From NCBI GenBank assembly GCA_050116035.1, contig JASFPJ010000102.1:1-10094 (forward strand): a DNA stretch of 10,094 nucleotides, read 5' to 3'. Origin of the DNA: SOIA01 sp050116035. Lineage in GTDB: Bacteria; Acidobacteriota; Aminicenantia; Aminicenantales; Aminicenantaceae. How positions within the stretch are numbered: the first letter of the stretch is position 1; the number at the start of each line of letters is the position of its first letter. Below are positions 1-7,243 of the stretch, piece by piece. The position numbers were made by a program, and so were the translations under genes. The notes below the pieces were generated by a model. It was not told the origin of the DNA. It made no database searches and was given only the letters and a program-made list of their open reading frames with translations.

Positions 1-30
1 AGATCGGACAAAGGTTAAAATAGAGGTTTC

Positions 31-1038
31 ATGAAGATCGAACGAATCCAAAACTATAAAACATTTCAGGAGATTCCAGAGATTTGGAATAAAGTCCTGC
101 ATTTATCTGACCAGGGTTGTCCGTTTTTGACACATGAATGGATTTCCTCCTGGTGGGAGTGCTTTTCGGAGGACAATTCCCTGGAAGTGCTTCTTTTTAA
201 GGACGATGAGGAAAATCCTGTGGGCTTGGCTCCTTTAATGATTCAGGATAATATTCTTCGCTTTATTGCGAGTGAGGAAGTGAGTGACTATTGTGATTTT
301 GTGTTTATGAAAGGACACAGAGAAGAATTTTATGAGAGCTTATTCGGTTATTTAAAAACTGTTTTATCCAACAGCGGGAAAATTGAGTTGATGAATGTGC
401 CTTTTTCATCTCCCACACTTGAATATCTGCCCCGTTTGGCTTCCGAGCATGGTTTTTCTTGTTCCAAAGAGGAGGTAGAGGTTGCTCCTGTGCTCGAACT
501 TCCTTCTTCGTATGAAGATTACTTAGAGAACTTGAGTAAGAAAAAACGTCATGAACTGCGCCGCAAATTGAGGAGAATGGAATCCCTGGAAGGAATCCGC
601 GTAGAAAAGATAACGGATTCGCAGAGTTTACGAACCTATCTCGATAGATTCATTGCTCTTCATAGTCAGGGGAGTCCATCCAAGGCAAAATTCTGGGAAA
701 AACCGAAAATGACCGCATTCTTTCATGAGATGGCTCATCGATTTTCTCCCCAGAAATGGATTGAGTTGAATGTCCTGTTTTATGAAGACAGGATTTTGGC
801 GGCTCTGATCAGTTTTTGCTATTCAGACCGGATTTATTTCTATAATGTGGCCTTTGACAGGGATTTTGCCTGGTACAGCCCTGGCATATTTCTTTTCGAT
901 CACTGCATCCAAGAGGCCATTTCGGCGGGGAAAAAGAACGCTGATTTTCTAAGAGGGAGAGAGGAATACAAGTATTATTTTGGTGCCAAAGATAGTAAAA
1001 TATTCCGATTGATTTTGATGCCGGGCAAGAGTGAGTGA
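31..1038 (+). CDS. CelD/BcsL-type GNAT acetyltransferase
   Basis: Probable cytoplasmic acyl-CoA-dependent N-acyltransferase of the CelD/BcsL branch of the GNAT fold (the Acetyltransf_6 type), 335 residues, a usual family length. Visible family hallmarks are PFLTHEWISSWWECF near residues 31-45, the basic segment SKKKRHELRRKLRRME around 170-185 that starts the C-terminal GNAT half, and FLRGREEYKYYFGAKDSK near the C-terminus (compare the usual DFLRG..YK..WGA pattern). No signal peptide or membrane segment is seen. The ATG at 31 is preceded by AGAGG at 22-26. Its TGA stop overlaps the ATG of the next gene by one base, so the two are probably translationally coupled. Family members are usually found beside exopolysaccharide or cell-surface glycoconjugate genes, where they acylate amino sugars; the adjacent glycosyltransferase fits that. 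The actual acceptor cannot be read from the sequence. Confidence 0.88.
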   Translation: MKIERIQNYKTFQEIPEIWNKVLHLSDQGCPFLTHEWISSWWECFSEDNSLEVLLFKDDEENPVGLAPLMIQDNILRFIASEEVSDYCDFVFMKGHREEFYESLFGYLKTVLSNSGKIELMNVPFSSPTLEYLPRLASEHGFSCSKEEVEVAPVLELPSSYEDYLENLSKKKRHELRRKLRRMESLEGIRVEKITDSQSLRTYLDRFIALHSQGSPSKAKFWEKPKMTAFFHEMAHRFSPQKWIELNVLFYEDRILAALISFCYSDRIYFYNVAFDRDFAWYSPGIFLFDHCIQEAISAGKKNADFLRGREEYKYYFGAKDSKIFRLILMPGKSE

Positions 1039-2327
1039 TGAACATCTGTGCAATCAGTTTCCACTGCTGTCCCTTCTCGCTTTTGGGAGGAGACGGGACT
1101 GGAGGGATGAATGTCTACCTGAGGGAGCTCTGTTCTGTCATCGAGAGCTTTCCAGATACTAGAATAGATGTGTATACGCGAATCCAGAATCCTCGAATTG
1201 GTGGAATCAAGAATTTTTCTCCTCAGGCCCGTGTCATCCATTTGAAGGGAGGGCCGGAGCGTCCAGTAGACCGGACACAGCTCTATGATTCTCTCCAGGA
1301 ATTCACACACAACCTTGAATCGTTCATCATCCGGAATAAAGAAAAATATGACGTCATTTACTCGCATTACTGGCTTTCAGGGTTGGTGGGAGAAAGAATA
1401 AAGAGGTCATTCAACCTTCCCTTGGTTCACATCTTCCACACTCTTGCCTTTATGAAGAAGAAAGCTCTGGAGTCGGCGAACCGAGAGCATCCCCTCCGGC
1501 TGAGGAGTGAAGAGCGCCTCGCCCGGCTATCAGATGCGATCATTTCCTCTTCCCGACATGAAATGCAGTGTTTGGTCGATGAATACAGTCTCCCGTGCTC
1601 TAAAGTAAAAGTCATTTATCCCGGAGTGAACCGAACTCTATTCTTTCCTGTGGTTGGAGTGAGTCCTCCACAGGATATGGAGCGCAGAAAAGGGGAGAGG
1701 ATACTTCTTTATGTGGGTCGAATTGACCCTGTGAAGGGGCTCATATCTGTGATCGATGCGTTGAATTTACTGAAGCGTGACAATTCTTCTCTGTATGATC
1801 TTCTAAAGCTAGTCATCATCGGAGGAGGGGGGAAAGACAAAGAGCTCCTCCAGAATAAAGAATACAATCGTCTCCAAGCCGCCATCACAAAGAACAATCT
1901 TGAGAGAAAGATTGTTTTTATCGGCTCAAAAAAGCAAAGTCAGCTCAGAAGATATTATTCGGCTTCTGATGCTCTTATTGTCCCGTCTCTGTATGAATCG
2001 TTTGGCTTGGTCGCTGTGGAAGCGCTGGCTTGCGGAACTCCGGTGATTGTTTCAAAAATCGGAGAGCTGGAGTCTTTTGTGCGGGAAGGGAAAAACGGTT
2101 TTTCTTTTCATCCCAATGACCCGGCTTCGTTGGCAGAAAGCATCAGGCAATTCTTTTCTCGAGAGAAAAGCATATGGGATAAGCAGAAGATTCAAAGGGA
2201 TATCTTGATAAATTTTTCTTGGGAAAAAACAGCATCGGAAACCTCTGCTTTACTGAAGAAGATTGTAGAGGAGAGGGCCCCGCTCACCACCATATTTCAG
2301 CCCGGTGGAACCCTTCGGCCAGTTTGA
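1038..2327 (+). CDS. GT4 glycosyltransferase, MshA-like branch
   Basis: Retaining GT-B glycosyltransferase of family GT4, 429 residues. The N-terminal domain has GGMNVY at 22-27, YSHYWLSG at 108-115 and HIFHT at 131-135. These closely match D-inositol-3-phosphate glycosyltransferase (MshA) and its sucrose-synthase-like relatives. The C-terminal nucleotide-sugar domain has VGRIDPVKG at 226-234, where R228 and K233 are the expected diphosphate contacts, and the EX7E motif at E320 and E328 within YESFGLVAVEALACG. Known members use UDP-GlcNAc or similar donors; donor and acceptor here are inferred only. I chose ATG at 1038; a GTG at 1035 would add one residue. The start overlaps the acetyltransferase stop, suggesting one operon. 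The N-terminus is oddly cysteine-rich (C4, C10, C11). The last 44 bases overlap the convergent deacetylase gene. A general exopolysaccharide glycosyltransferase role remains possible. Confidence 0.88.
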   Translation: MNICAISFHCCPFSLLGGDGTGGMNVYLRELCSVIESFPDTRIDVYTRIQNPRIGGIKNFSPQARVIHLKGGPERPVDRTQLYDSLQEFTHNLESFIIRNKEKYDVIYSHYWLSGLVGERIKRSFNLPLVHIFHTLAFMKKKALESANREHPLRLRSEERLARLSDAIISSSRHEMQCLVDEYSLPCSKVKVIYPGVNRTLFFPVVGVSPPQDMERRKGERILLYVGRIDPVKGLISVIDALNLLKRDNSSLYDLLKLVIIGGGGKDKELLQNKEYNRLQAAITKNNLERKIVFIGSKKQSQLRRYYSASDALIVPSLYESFGLVAVEALACGTPVIVSKIGELESFVREGKNGFSFHPNDPASLAESIRQFFSREKSIWDKQKIQRDILINFSWEKTASETSALLKKIVEERAPLTTIFQPGGTLRPV

Positions 2328-2982
2328 ACGTCTCTCCCTCGGCCATATCTTTAGCCCGCTCACACAGCCATTTTTCCATCTCTGCGGAAAATGATTCCTT
2401 TATCTGGCTTTTGTGACAGCGGAGGGCTGCAAGCTTTATATCGAAGGTCTCAGTGATGTCAGAGCGGTGGTTGATATTCTCAGAAGCCCAGAACCAGATC
2501 TCCTCGACTTTATGCGGCTGGAGGCCTTCATCAATGAGGTCAGGATAGGCCCAGACATCTCGAGCATAGGGGAAAACCGCATCCAGCGTGACTTGACCCA
2601 CAACGCGATGGTCTCTGTGCCAGACATAGCGGCGGTAGGGATCAGAAGTGACAACAATTTCTGGTTTGTGCATCCGGATGAGCCGAACAATTTCTTTCCG
2701 GAATTCAGGCGTGTCTTCCAGAGTCTGGTCAGGATGCCTGAGGAAGATGACTTCCTTGACACCCAATAGCTTGGCGGCCGCAAGCTGCTCTTTTTCTCTG
2801 ATTTTCGCCAGTTCTTCCGGTTTGATGTTGATATCGTCAGTTCCTTTATCCCCGTTGGTGCAGACGACATAGACAACTTTCTTTCCCTGGCGGCTCCAGT
2901 GAACCACAGTGCCAGCCACACCGAATTCAGCATCATCAGGATGGGGTGTGATGACAAGCACGTCAGCTTTTTTTTCGGTCAT
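2284..2982 (-). CDS. PIG-L/LmbE-family zinc-dependent deacetylase
   Basis: Probable N-acetyl-sugar deacetylase of the PIG-L/LmbE family (the family of MshB, BshB and GPI GlcNAc-PI deacetylase), 232 residues, cytoplasmic. The signature HPDDAEFG lies at 14-21, with H14 and D17 as expected metal ligands and D16 as the likely general base. The second metal motif HRDH lies at 122-125. CTNGDKGTDD (41-50), the segment REKEQLAAAKLLGV (62-75) and the late ALRCHKSQI (187-194 region) are typical of the family. The ATG is preceded on the minus strand by AAAGGTAGG, a reasonable ribosome binding site. It is convergent to the glycosyltransferase gene and divergent from the transketolase gene. Pairing of a GT4 enzyme with a PIG-L deacetylase is the logic of MshA/MshB and BshA/BshB, but the opposite orientation means co-expression is not shown. 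Substrate unknown; hydrolysis of an amide conjugate, as in the related Mca amidases, is an alternative. Confidence 0.9.
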   Translation of the reverse strand: MTEKKADVLVITPHPDDAEFGVAGTVVHWSRQGKKVVYVVCTNGDKGTDDINIKPEELAKIREKEQLAAAKLLGVKEVIFLRHPDQTLEDTPEFRKEIVRLIRMHKPEIVVTSDPYRRYVWHRDHRVVGQVTLDAVFPYARDVWAYPDLIDEGLQPHKVEEIWFWASENINHRSDITETFDIKLAALRCHKSQIKESFSAEMEKWLCERAKDMAEGETFKLAEGFHRAEIWW

Positions 2983-3014
2983 GCGCCTACCTTTCGTATT
3001 GAGAAATAAAGAAA

Positions 3015-3043
3015 ATTTTATACTATCTTAATTCCCAGAACAA
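3015..3043 (-). promoter_or_regulatory. Probable promoter of the PIG-L deacetylase gene
   Basis: Read on the minus strand, TTGTTC (3043-3038) is followed after 17 bases by TAAAAT (3020-3015), five of six matches to the -10 consensus but only three of six at -35. Transcription would start near 3008 and leave a leader of about 25 bases holding the ribosome binding site. Predicted by eye only. Confidence 0.4.
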
Positions 3044-3048
3044 GTATG

Positions 3049-3112
3049 TGGGGTCAGGGCTCGATATGAAAAAAGGGGACAGGCTACTTTTTTCCTTTTT
3101 GTTCCCTTTTTT
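3049..3112. repeat. REP/RAYT-like hairpin remnant or bidirectional terminator
   Basis: A stretch beginning GTGGGGTCAGGGCTCG is followed by a long imperfect inverted repeat. The arm AAAAAAGGGGACA (3069-3081) pairs with TGTTCCCTTTTTT (3100-3112) over 13 base pairs with a single G-U wobble and an 18-base loop. A shorter alternative stem pairs AAAAAAG (3069-3075) with CTTTTTT (3087-3093). From memory, GGGGTCAGG and AAAGGGGACAGGCTACTTTT resemble repeated elements scattered near REP-associated (Y1, IS200-like) tyrosine transposase genes in several bacterial phyla. No transposase lies here, so if that is right this is an orphan copy. It sits between two divergent promoters, where the structure could also affect transcription. 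Confidence 0.5.
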
Positions 3113-3152
3113 CCCTATAGGACAATTTATTTTATTTTTTATCAATATTTTG

Positions 3153-3181
3153 TTGTTAAGCGTTGATGAAGAAGTTATAAT
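3153..3181 (+). promoter_or_regulatory. Sigma-70-type promoter of transketolase
   Basis: TTGTTA at 3153-3158 (four of six to the -35 consensus), a 17-base spacer and a perfect TATAAT at 3176-3181. Transcription would begin near 3188, giving an AT-rich leader of roughly 130 bases before the transketolase start. I see no clear riboswitch fold or attenuator in that leader. Confidence 0.6.
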
Positions 3182-3301
3182 AATCCGTTCTTAAGTCCAG
3201 CGAGCCACTCGATTCATGCTTTTCAAGCAAGCAATTTCAACAATCATTCGGACATTCCAAACACAAAAACAAAGAAATCTATCTTTTTATGAATTTTAAA
3301 T

Positions 3302-3309
3302 AGGAGGGG
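3302..3309 (+). promoter_or_regulatory. Strong Shine-Dalgarno of transketolase
   Basis: AGGAGGGG ends nine bases before the ATG at 3319, a near-perfect anti-16S match that fixes the start and suggests high expression of a housekeeping enzyme. It is much stronger than the sites before most other genes in the window. Confidence 0.8.
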
Positions 3310-3318
3310 AAAATCTCA

Positions 3319-5148
3319 ATGGAGAAAAAGGAAGCATTAGAAAAAATTGCCAAGAAATTACGCATTCATTCTGTAAAAATGACAACAAAGGCTGGATCCG
3401 GACATCCGACGACCTGTTTGTCTATGGCTGATTTAATCGCCTGCTTGTTCTTTGATGAAATGAGGTACAATCCTCAGGACCCTTTTGATTGGGCCAATGA
3501 TGAGCTTGTTCTTTCCAAAGGCCATGCGGCTCCCATCCTGTGGGCTGCCTATGCGGAAGCCGGAATTATTTCTGAGAAAAGCTTGATGAACCTCAGGAAA
3601 ATCACGAGTGTTCTTGAGGGGCATCCCACGCCCCGGATGAAATGGATAAAAGCCGCGACCGGTTCCCTCGGACAGGGATTGTCCGCCGGAGTGGGGCTGG
3701 CTGCAGCCATGAAGCTGGGAAAGTCGCCTGGAAGAGTTTTCGTCCTCATGGGAGATGCTGAGTGCGCCGAAGGGTCAGTCTGGGAAGCCTGCAATACAGC
3801 TTCCCATCTCAAGCTCAGCAATCTCTGTGCCGTCGCAGATATTAACAGGTTGGGCCAGTCAGGGGAAACAATGCACGGCCATGATATCAAAGCCTATGAG
3901 AGAAAATTCAAAGCCTTTGGCTGGGATGTGACATCAATAGATGGACATGATATTAGCCAGATTTTGAACGCCCTCCAGAAAGCGCGAACAAGTACAAATC
4001 CCTTTGTCGTTTTAGCCAAAACGATCAAAGGAAAAGGGATTTCTTTTGTTGAGGACAGGAATGGATGGCACGGAAAACCCTTAAAAGTGGATGATATGAA
4101 GAAGGCTCTGGAGGAATTGGGGCCCATGCCTTCAATAGATGCGAAGAGATTCGTGAAGAAGCCGAGAAAGGCGAAAACCCTTCAACTCAAAAAAGGATAT
4201 AATTTCACAAAGACTTCCTATAAGGACAAAGTGGCCACCCGGAGAGCGTACGGAAATGCCCTTGTGAATTTGGGCAAGGTCAATGAGGCGGTTGTGGCGC
4301 TGGACGGCGATGTAAAGAATTCCACCTATGCGGAAGACTTCTTCGAGGCCTTTCCCAAGAGGTCTTACCAGTCGTATATTGCTGAGCAGAACATGGTGGG
4401 GATGGGGCTCGGGATGTCCGCGAAAGGCTACATCCCCTTTATTGCCACATTTTCGGCTTTCCTGGTGAGAGCGCATGACCAGATCCGGATGGCTGCGTAT
4501 TCCTTTTCAAACATCAAATTCGTTGGCTCACATGTGGGCGTGAGCATTGGAGCCGATGGTCCTTCCCAAATGGGTCTTGAAGACCTGGCTGTGTTCAGAC
4601 CCATTCCCGGTTGCGTGGTCCTCTATCCTAGCGATGGCTTCTCCACAGAAGCCTGTGTGGAGACGTTAGCCAGGCATAAAGGGCTATCCTATTTGAGGAC
4701 AACCCGGCCTGCCACACCTCTTCTGTACAAAAAGGATGAGAAATTTCCAATAGGCGGCTCGAAAGTCCTGAAGAAAAGCCAAAAAGATGTGGCGGTGATC
4801 ATAGCGGCCGGAATCACGGTTCATGAAGCATTGAAAGCCTATGAAGAGTTGAAAAAAGAGGGAATTATGGTTAAGGTTATCGATGCTTACTCTGTGGAGC
4901 CGATTGATAAAGCCGGTATCATAAAAGAAGCCGGGAAAGCCGGGAATAAGGTCATTGTGGTCGAGGACCATTTTCCGAACGGTGGATTGGGAGATGCTGT
5001 AGCCATGGCTTTGAGCGGAAAAGCCGAGATTGTCCATCTTGCGGTTGAAGATCTTCCCCGGTCGGGTGAGCCGGATGAATTATTGGATAAATACGGCATA
5101 AACGCCAAACACATAAAAGCCGCCGTGAAAAAGATTTTAAAACGCTAA
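3319..5148 (+). CDS. tkt: Transketolase, animal-type single chain
   Basis: Thiamine-diphosphate enzyme of the non-oxidative pentose phosphate pathway that moves two-carbon ketol units between sugar phosphates; cytoplasmic. It is 609 residues, nearer the animal enzyme (about 620) than E. coli TktA (about 660). Domains in order are the pyrophosphate-binding (N-terminal), pyrimidine-binding and C-terminal transketolase domains. Visible motifs: GSGHP (26-30), SKGHA (66-70), GSLGQGLS (115-122), the ThDP/metal motif from GDAE (145-148) to N176 in DINRLGQS, the cofactor-activating glutamate E356 in AEQN, and DGPSQMGLEDLAVFR, which follows the animal pattern. The C-terminal VEDHFPNGGLGDAV and RSGEPDELL are also typical. 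The usual GDG is GDA here. The gene has its own promoter, long leader and strong ribosome binding site, and stands alone rather than in a pentose operon. It is not split into two half-genes, unlike many archaeal and clostridial versions. Confidence 0.96.
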   Translation: MEKKEALEKIAKKLRIHSVKMTTKAGSGHPTTCLSMADLIACLFFDEMRYNPQDPFDWANDELVLSKGHAAPILWAAYAEAGIISEKSLMNLRKITSVLEGHPTPRMKWIKAATGSLGQGLSAGVGLAAAMKLGKSPGRVFVLMGDAECAEGSVWEACNTASHLKLSNLCAVADINRLGQSGETMHGHDIKAYERKFKAFGWDVTSIDGHDISQILNALQKARTSTNPFVVLAKTIKGKGISFVEDRNGWHGKPLKVDDMKKALEELGPMPSIDAKRFVKKPRKAKTLQLKKGYNFTKTSYKDKVATRRAYGNALVNLGKVNEAVVALDGDVKNSTYAEDFFEAFPKRSYQSYIAEQNMVGMGLGMSAKGYIPFIATFSAFLVRAHDQIRMAAYSFSNIKFVGSHVGVSIGADGPSQMGLEDLAVFRPIPGCVVLYPSDGFSTEACVETLARHKGLSYLRTTRPATPLLYKKDEKFPIGGSKVLKKSQKDVAVIIAAGITVHEALKAYEELKKEGIMVKVIDAYSVEPIDKAGIIKEAGKAGNKVIVVEDHFPNGGLGDAVAMALSGKAEIVHLAVEDLPRSGEPDELLDKYGINAKHIKAAVKKILKR

Positions 5149-5253
5149 AGAAGCTTTGTAACAGACTGCAATATGAATTTTTATGTCTTTTTTTCACACA
5201 GCCAGATTCCTTTTAGACTAATCAAGGTCCACTGGCAGCAATGAACTAGAGAA
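5149..5253. other. Intergenic gap without a clear signal
   Basis: A 105-base AT-rich stretch between transketolase and the nuclease. It holds a run of seven T near 5185-5191, but I could not find a hairpin in front of it that would make a convincing terminator, and no good -35/-10 pair is evident. Either the nuclease is read through from transketolase or its promoter is weak or of another class. Confidence 0.4.
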
Positions 5254-6057
5254 ATGAAAAAGAGACTGAAAGAATATTCAAAGATTCTCTTCGTTTCTCT
5301 TGCATTCCTGTGTCTTTCTGGCTTTTTCTCGGATGGAATACTCCTGTCTACACAGGTGGACATCTCTTCCTTTCCAACAAGAGGACGTGTTGATGTGGTG
5401 TACGATGGAGACACGATTAAAGTCAGATTCAATGATGGACAGGAGTGGAGGGTAAGACTCATCGGGATCGATGCGCCAGAAATAGGAGATGTCAGGGAAG
5501 ACATGAAATTCAAGGCGGAGATGTCCAAAAGGTTCACGTTTTACCATCTTTACCGAAAAAAAATAAGGTTATCTTACGAAAGCGAACTTTTTGATAGTTA
5601 CGGCCGAATCTTGGCCTATATATGGATAGATGAACAAGATCTTTTCAATAAATTCATTATCAGCGAAGGGTTTGCCTCGGCTTACGCGAATTTTCGGTTT
5701 TCGTATCGAGAAGAGTTTAAAGAAATTGAAAAAGAAGCACGCAGTCAGGAAAAAGGATACTGGAAACACGGAAATTACACGCGTATTCAGGAGGAGGAGG
5801 TCGAAAGTCATATCGGCCAAATTGTTTCTCTCGAATTCACATGTGTCAGCGTGCGCTTAAAGGGAAAATTTTATTATCTGAATTCTGATGAGGGTGAATT
5901 TCAAACAATTATTCCCAAAGCAAACCTCTCTCTCTTTCCACTGCCTCAATTCTATCGAGGAAAAGTTCTGTCTGTAACAGGTTTTCTCGAGGAATATAAA
6001 GGGAAACCACAAATCATGGCTTTCTTCCCCAGCCAGATTGAAATGGAAGAGAATTAA
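5254..6057 (+). CDS. Exported thermonuclease (SNase family) with C-terminal OB-fold-like domain
   Basis: Staphylococcal-nuclease-like protein, 267 residues. A basic N-terminus and hydrophobic segment (about 10-26) indicate a signal peptide or membrane anchor; the cysteine at 20 is not in a proper lipobox. The SNase domain covers about 44-172: DGDT at 51-54 (metal ligands D51, D53), RLIGIDAPE at 68-76 (R68, D73, E76, matching R35, D40, E43 of the S. aureus enzyme) and YGRILAYI at 116-123 (R118, matching R87). All catalytic positions are kept, so calcium-dependent DNA/RNA cleavage outside the cytoplasm is likely. A second domain (about 186-264) has the pattern IGQIVSLEF, FQTIIPKANL, FYRGKVLSVTGFLEEYKGKPQI, like the nucleic-acid-binding OB folds found in YhcR-type nucleases. 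Start: an in-frame TGA at 5242 leaves this ATG as first choice, though its ribosome site (AGAG) is weak. The stop lies one base before the probable antiporter start. Confidence 0.88.
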   Translation: MKKRLKEYSKILFVSLAFLCLSGFFSDGILLSTQVDISSFPTRGRVDVVYDGDTIKVRFNDGQEWRVRLIGIDAPEIGDVREDMKFKAEMSKRFTFYHLYRKKIRLSYESELFDSYGRILAYIWIDEQDLFNKFIISEGFASAYANFRFSYREEFKEIEKEARSQEKGYWKHGNYTRIQEEEVESHIGQIVSLEFTCVSVRLKGKFYYLNSDEGEFQTIIPKANLSLFPLPQFYRGKVLSVTGFLEEYKGKPQIMAFFPSQIEMEEN

Positions 6058-6058
6058 A

Positions 6059-7243
6059 GTGGAAGCCGGGAATCTCCTTTTCTACTTTTTTATCATTTTC
6101 ACTTCTGCCAAGATTTTGGGGGAAATCTGCGTCAGGCTGCGGATGCCTCCTATCATCGGGGAGTTGATGGCAGGTGTTCTGCTGGGGAATTACGTCCTGG
6201 GAATAATCGATAATTCCAACGATGTATTGATGTCCTTTGCCGAGATCGGAGTGATTTTTCTGATGTTCCACGTCGGGCTGGAAATCCGGGTGAAGGACCT
6301 TTTCGCCGTCGGCCGGACCGCGGTCTTCGTCGGGATCCTCGGAGTCCTCATCCCTTTGATCATGGGTTTTCTCACCATGTCTTTCCTCGGCTACCAGATC
6401 GTCGAGAGCCTGTTCATCACCACCGCTATACTGGCCACGAGTGTCGGGATTTCTGTCAAAGTCTTGCAGGATATGGGCTTGATCAAGCACAAAGTGGCTT
6501 ACATTGTCCTGGGTGCCGCTGTCCTGGATGATATTCTCGCGCTGATTGTCCTGGCTTTAGTGAAGGGCCTGGCAAGGGGAGAGTTTCATACAGTGGAGTT
6601 TTCCCTTCTGGTCATCGAATCCATCGCCTTCGTGGGCTTTCTCACCTGGTGGGGACCGAAGCTGGCGTCTCGCACAAGACACTGGATCGAGAAGTTGAAC
6701 ATCCCGGAGGGGCCTTTTGTCTTATCTGTTATCCTCTGCTTGGGTCTGGCAGAGTTGGCCGATGTGATAGGCCTGGCTGCCATTATCGGGTCTTTCATGG
6801 CAGGAATCGTGATTGATGAGCTGGCCGGTGTGTATGATTTGGAGAATAAAGTCAAATACGTCAACGAATTTTTGCTCCCGTTCTTTTTTGTGATGATGGG
6901 TGCTCATCTGGATCCTCGGGCCTTTTTAGACCCACGATTGCTCATTTTAATTCTGGTCGTTACTGTTGTGGCGGTTGTGAGCAAAATGGCTGCTTCTGCT
7001 TTTGCCGCCATGAAGGAGACCTGGAAAACAAAGATTCAGGTTGGGGTATGCATGGTCCCCAGAGGAGAAGTGGGAATCATCGTCGGACTCATCGGTCTGT
7101 CCCTTCACACCATCTCTCATGATATGTACACAGTCGTCCTGGGGATGTCCCTCCTGACAACGCTGGTCACCCCACCTCTTATTATTTGGTCATTCAGGTC
7201 AAGAGGAAAAAAAACATCCACACCAGCTCATCAGGAAAAATAA
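6059..7243 (+). CDS. CPA2-family Na+/H+ antiporter, NapA-like
   Basis: Inner-membrane monovalent cation/proton antiporter of the CPA2 family, 394 residues from the chosen GTG, the length of a bare exchanger domain with about 12-13 membrane segments. No C-terminal RCK/TrkA-N domain is present, unlike Kef systems. Motifs: MPPIIGELMAGVLLG near the N-terminus; the ion-binding pair D157-D158 in GAAVLDDILALIVLAL; K309 in VVSKMAAS, equivalent to the lysine that makes NapA-type exchange electrogenic (D156, D157, K305 in the Thermus enzyme); and PRGEVGIIVGL near the C-terminus. GTG at 6059 is preferred because GGAAGAG lies just upstream and the protein then begins directly before the first membrane helix; a TTG at 6038 would add seven residues and overlap the nuclease gene by 20 bases without a ribosome site. 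The role would be pH or sodium homeostasis. The one-base gap after the nuclease suggests coupled translation. Confidence 0.9.
   Translation: MEAGNLLFYFFIIFTSAKILGEICVRLRMPPIIGELMAGVLLGNYVLGIIDNSNDVLMSFAEIGVIFLMFHVGLEIRVKDLFAVGRTAVFVGILGVLIPLIMGFLTMSFLGYQIVESLFITTAILATSVGISVKVLQDMGLIKHKVAYIVLGAAVLDDILALIVLALVKGLARGEFHTVEFSLLVIESIAFVGFLTWWGPKLASRTRHWIEKLNIPEGPFVLSVILCLGLAELADVIGLAAIIGSFMAGIVIDELAGVYDLENKVKYVNEFLLPFFFVMMGAHLDPRAFLDPRLLILILVVTVVAVVSKMAASAFAAMKETWKTKIQVGVCMVPRGEVGIIVGLIGLSLHTISHDMYTVVLGMSLLTTLVTPPLIIWSFRSRGKKTSTPAHQEK

Noticed and set aside
1..30. The 3' end of an upstream gene (stops at 16-18 or 21-23 depending on frame).
   Set aside because: Too few codons are visible to tell whether either frame is coding.
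2413..2769. A 118-codon plus-strand open frame inside the deacetylase gene.
   Set aside because: It is antisense to a clear PIG-L coding sequence, matches no family and has no ribosome site.
31..2982. Naming the genes mshA, mshB and mshD outright.
   Set aside because: The acyltransferase is of the CelD/BcsL type, the deacetylase is on the other strand, and no MshC ligase is visible; the similarity supports only family-level calls.
5149..5253. A rho-independent terminator after transketolase, suggested by the T run near 5185-5191.
   Set aside because: No GC-rich inverted repeat precedes the T run.
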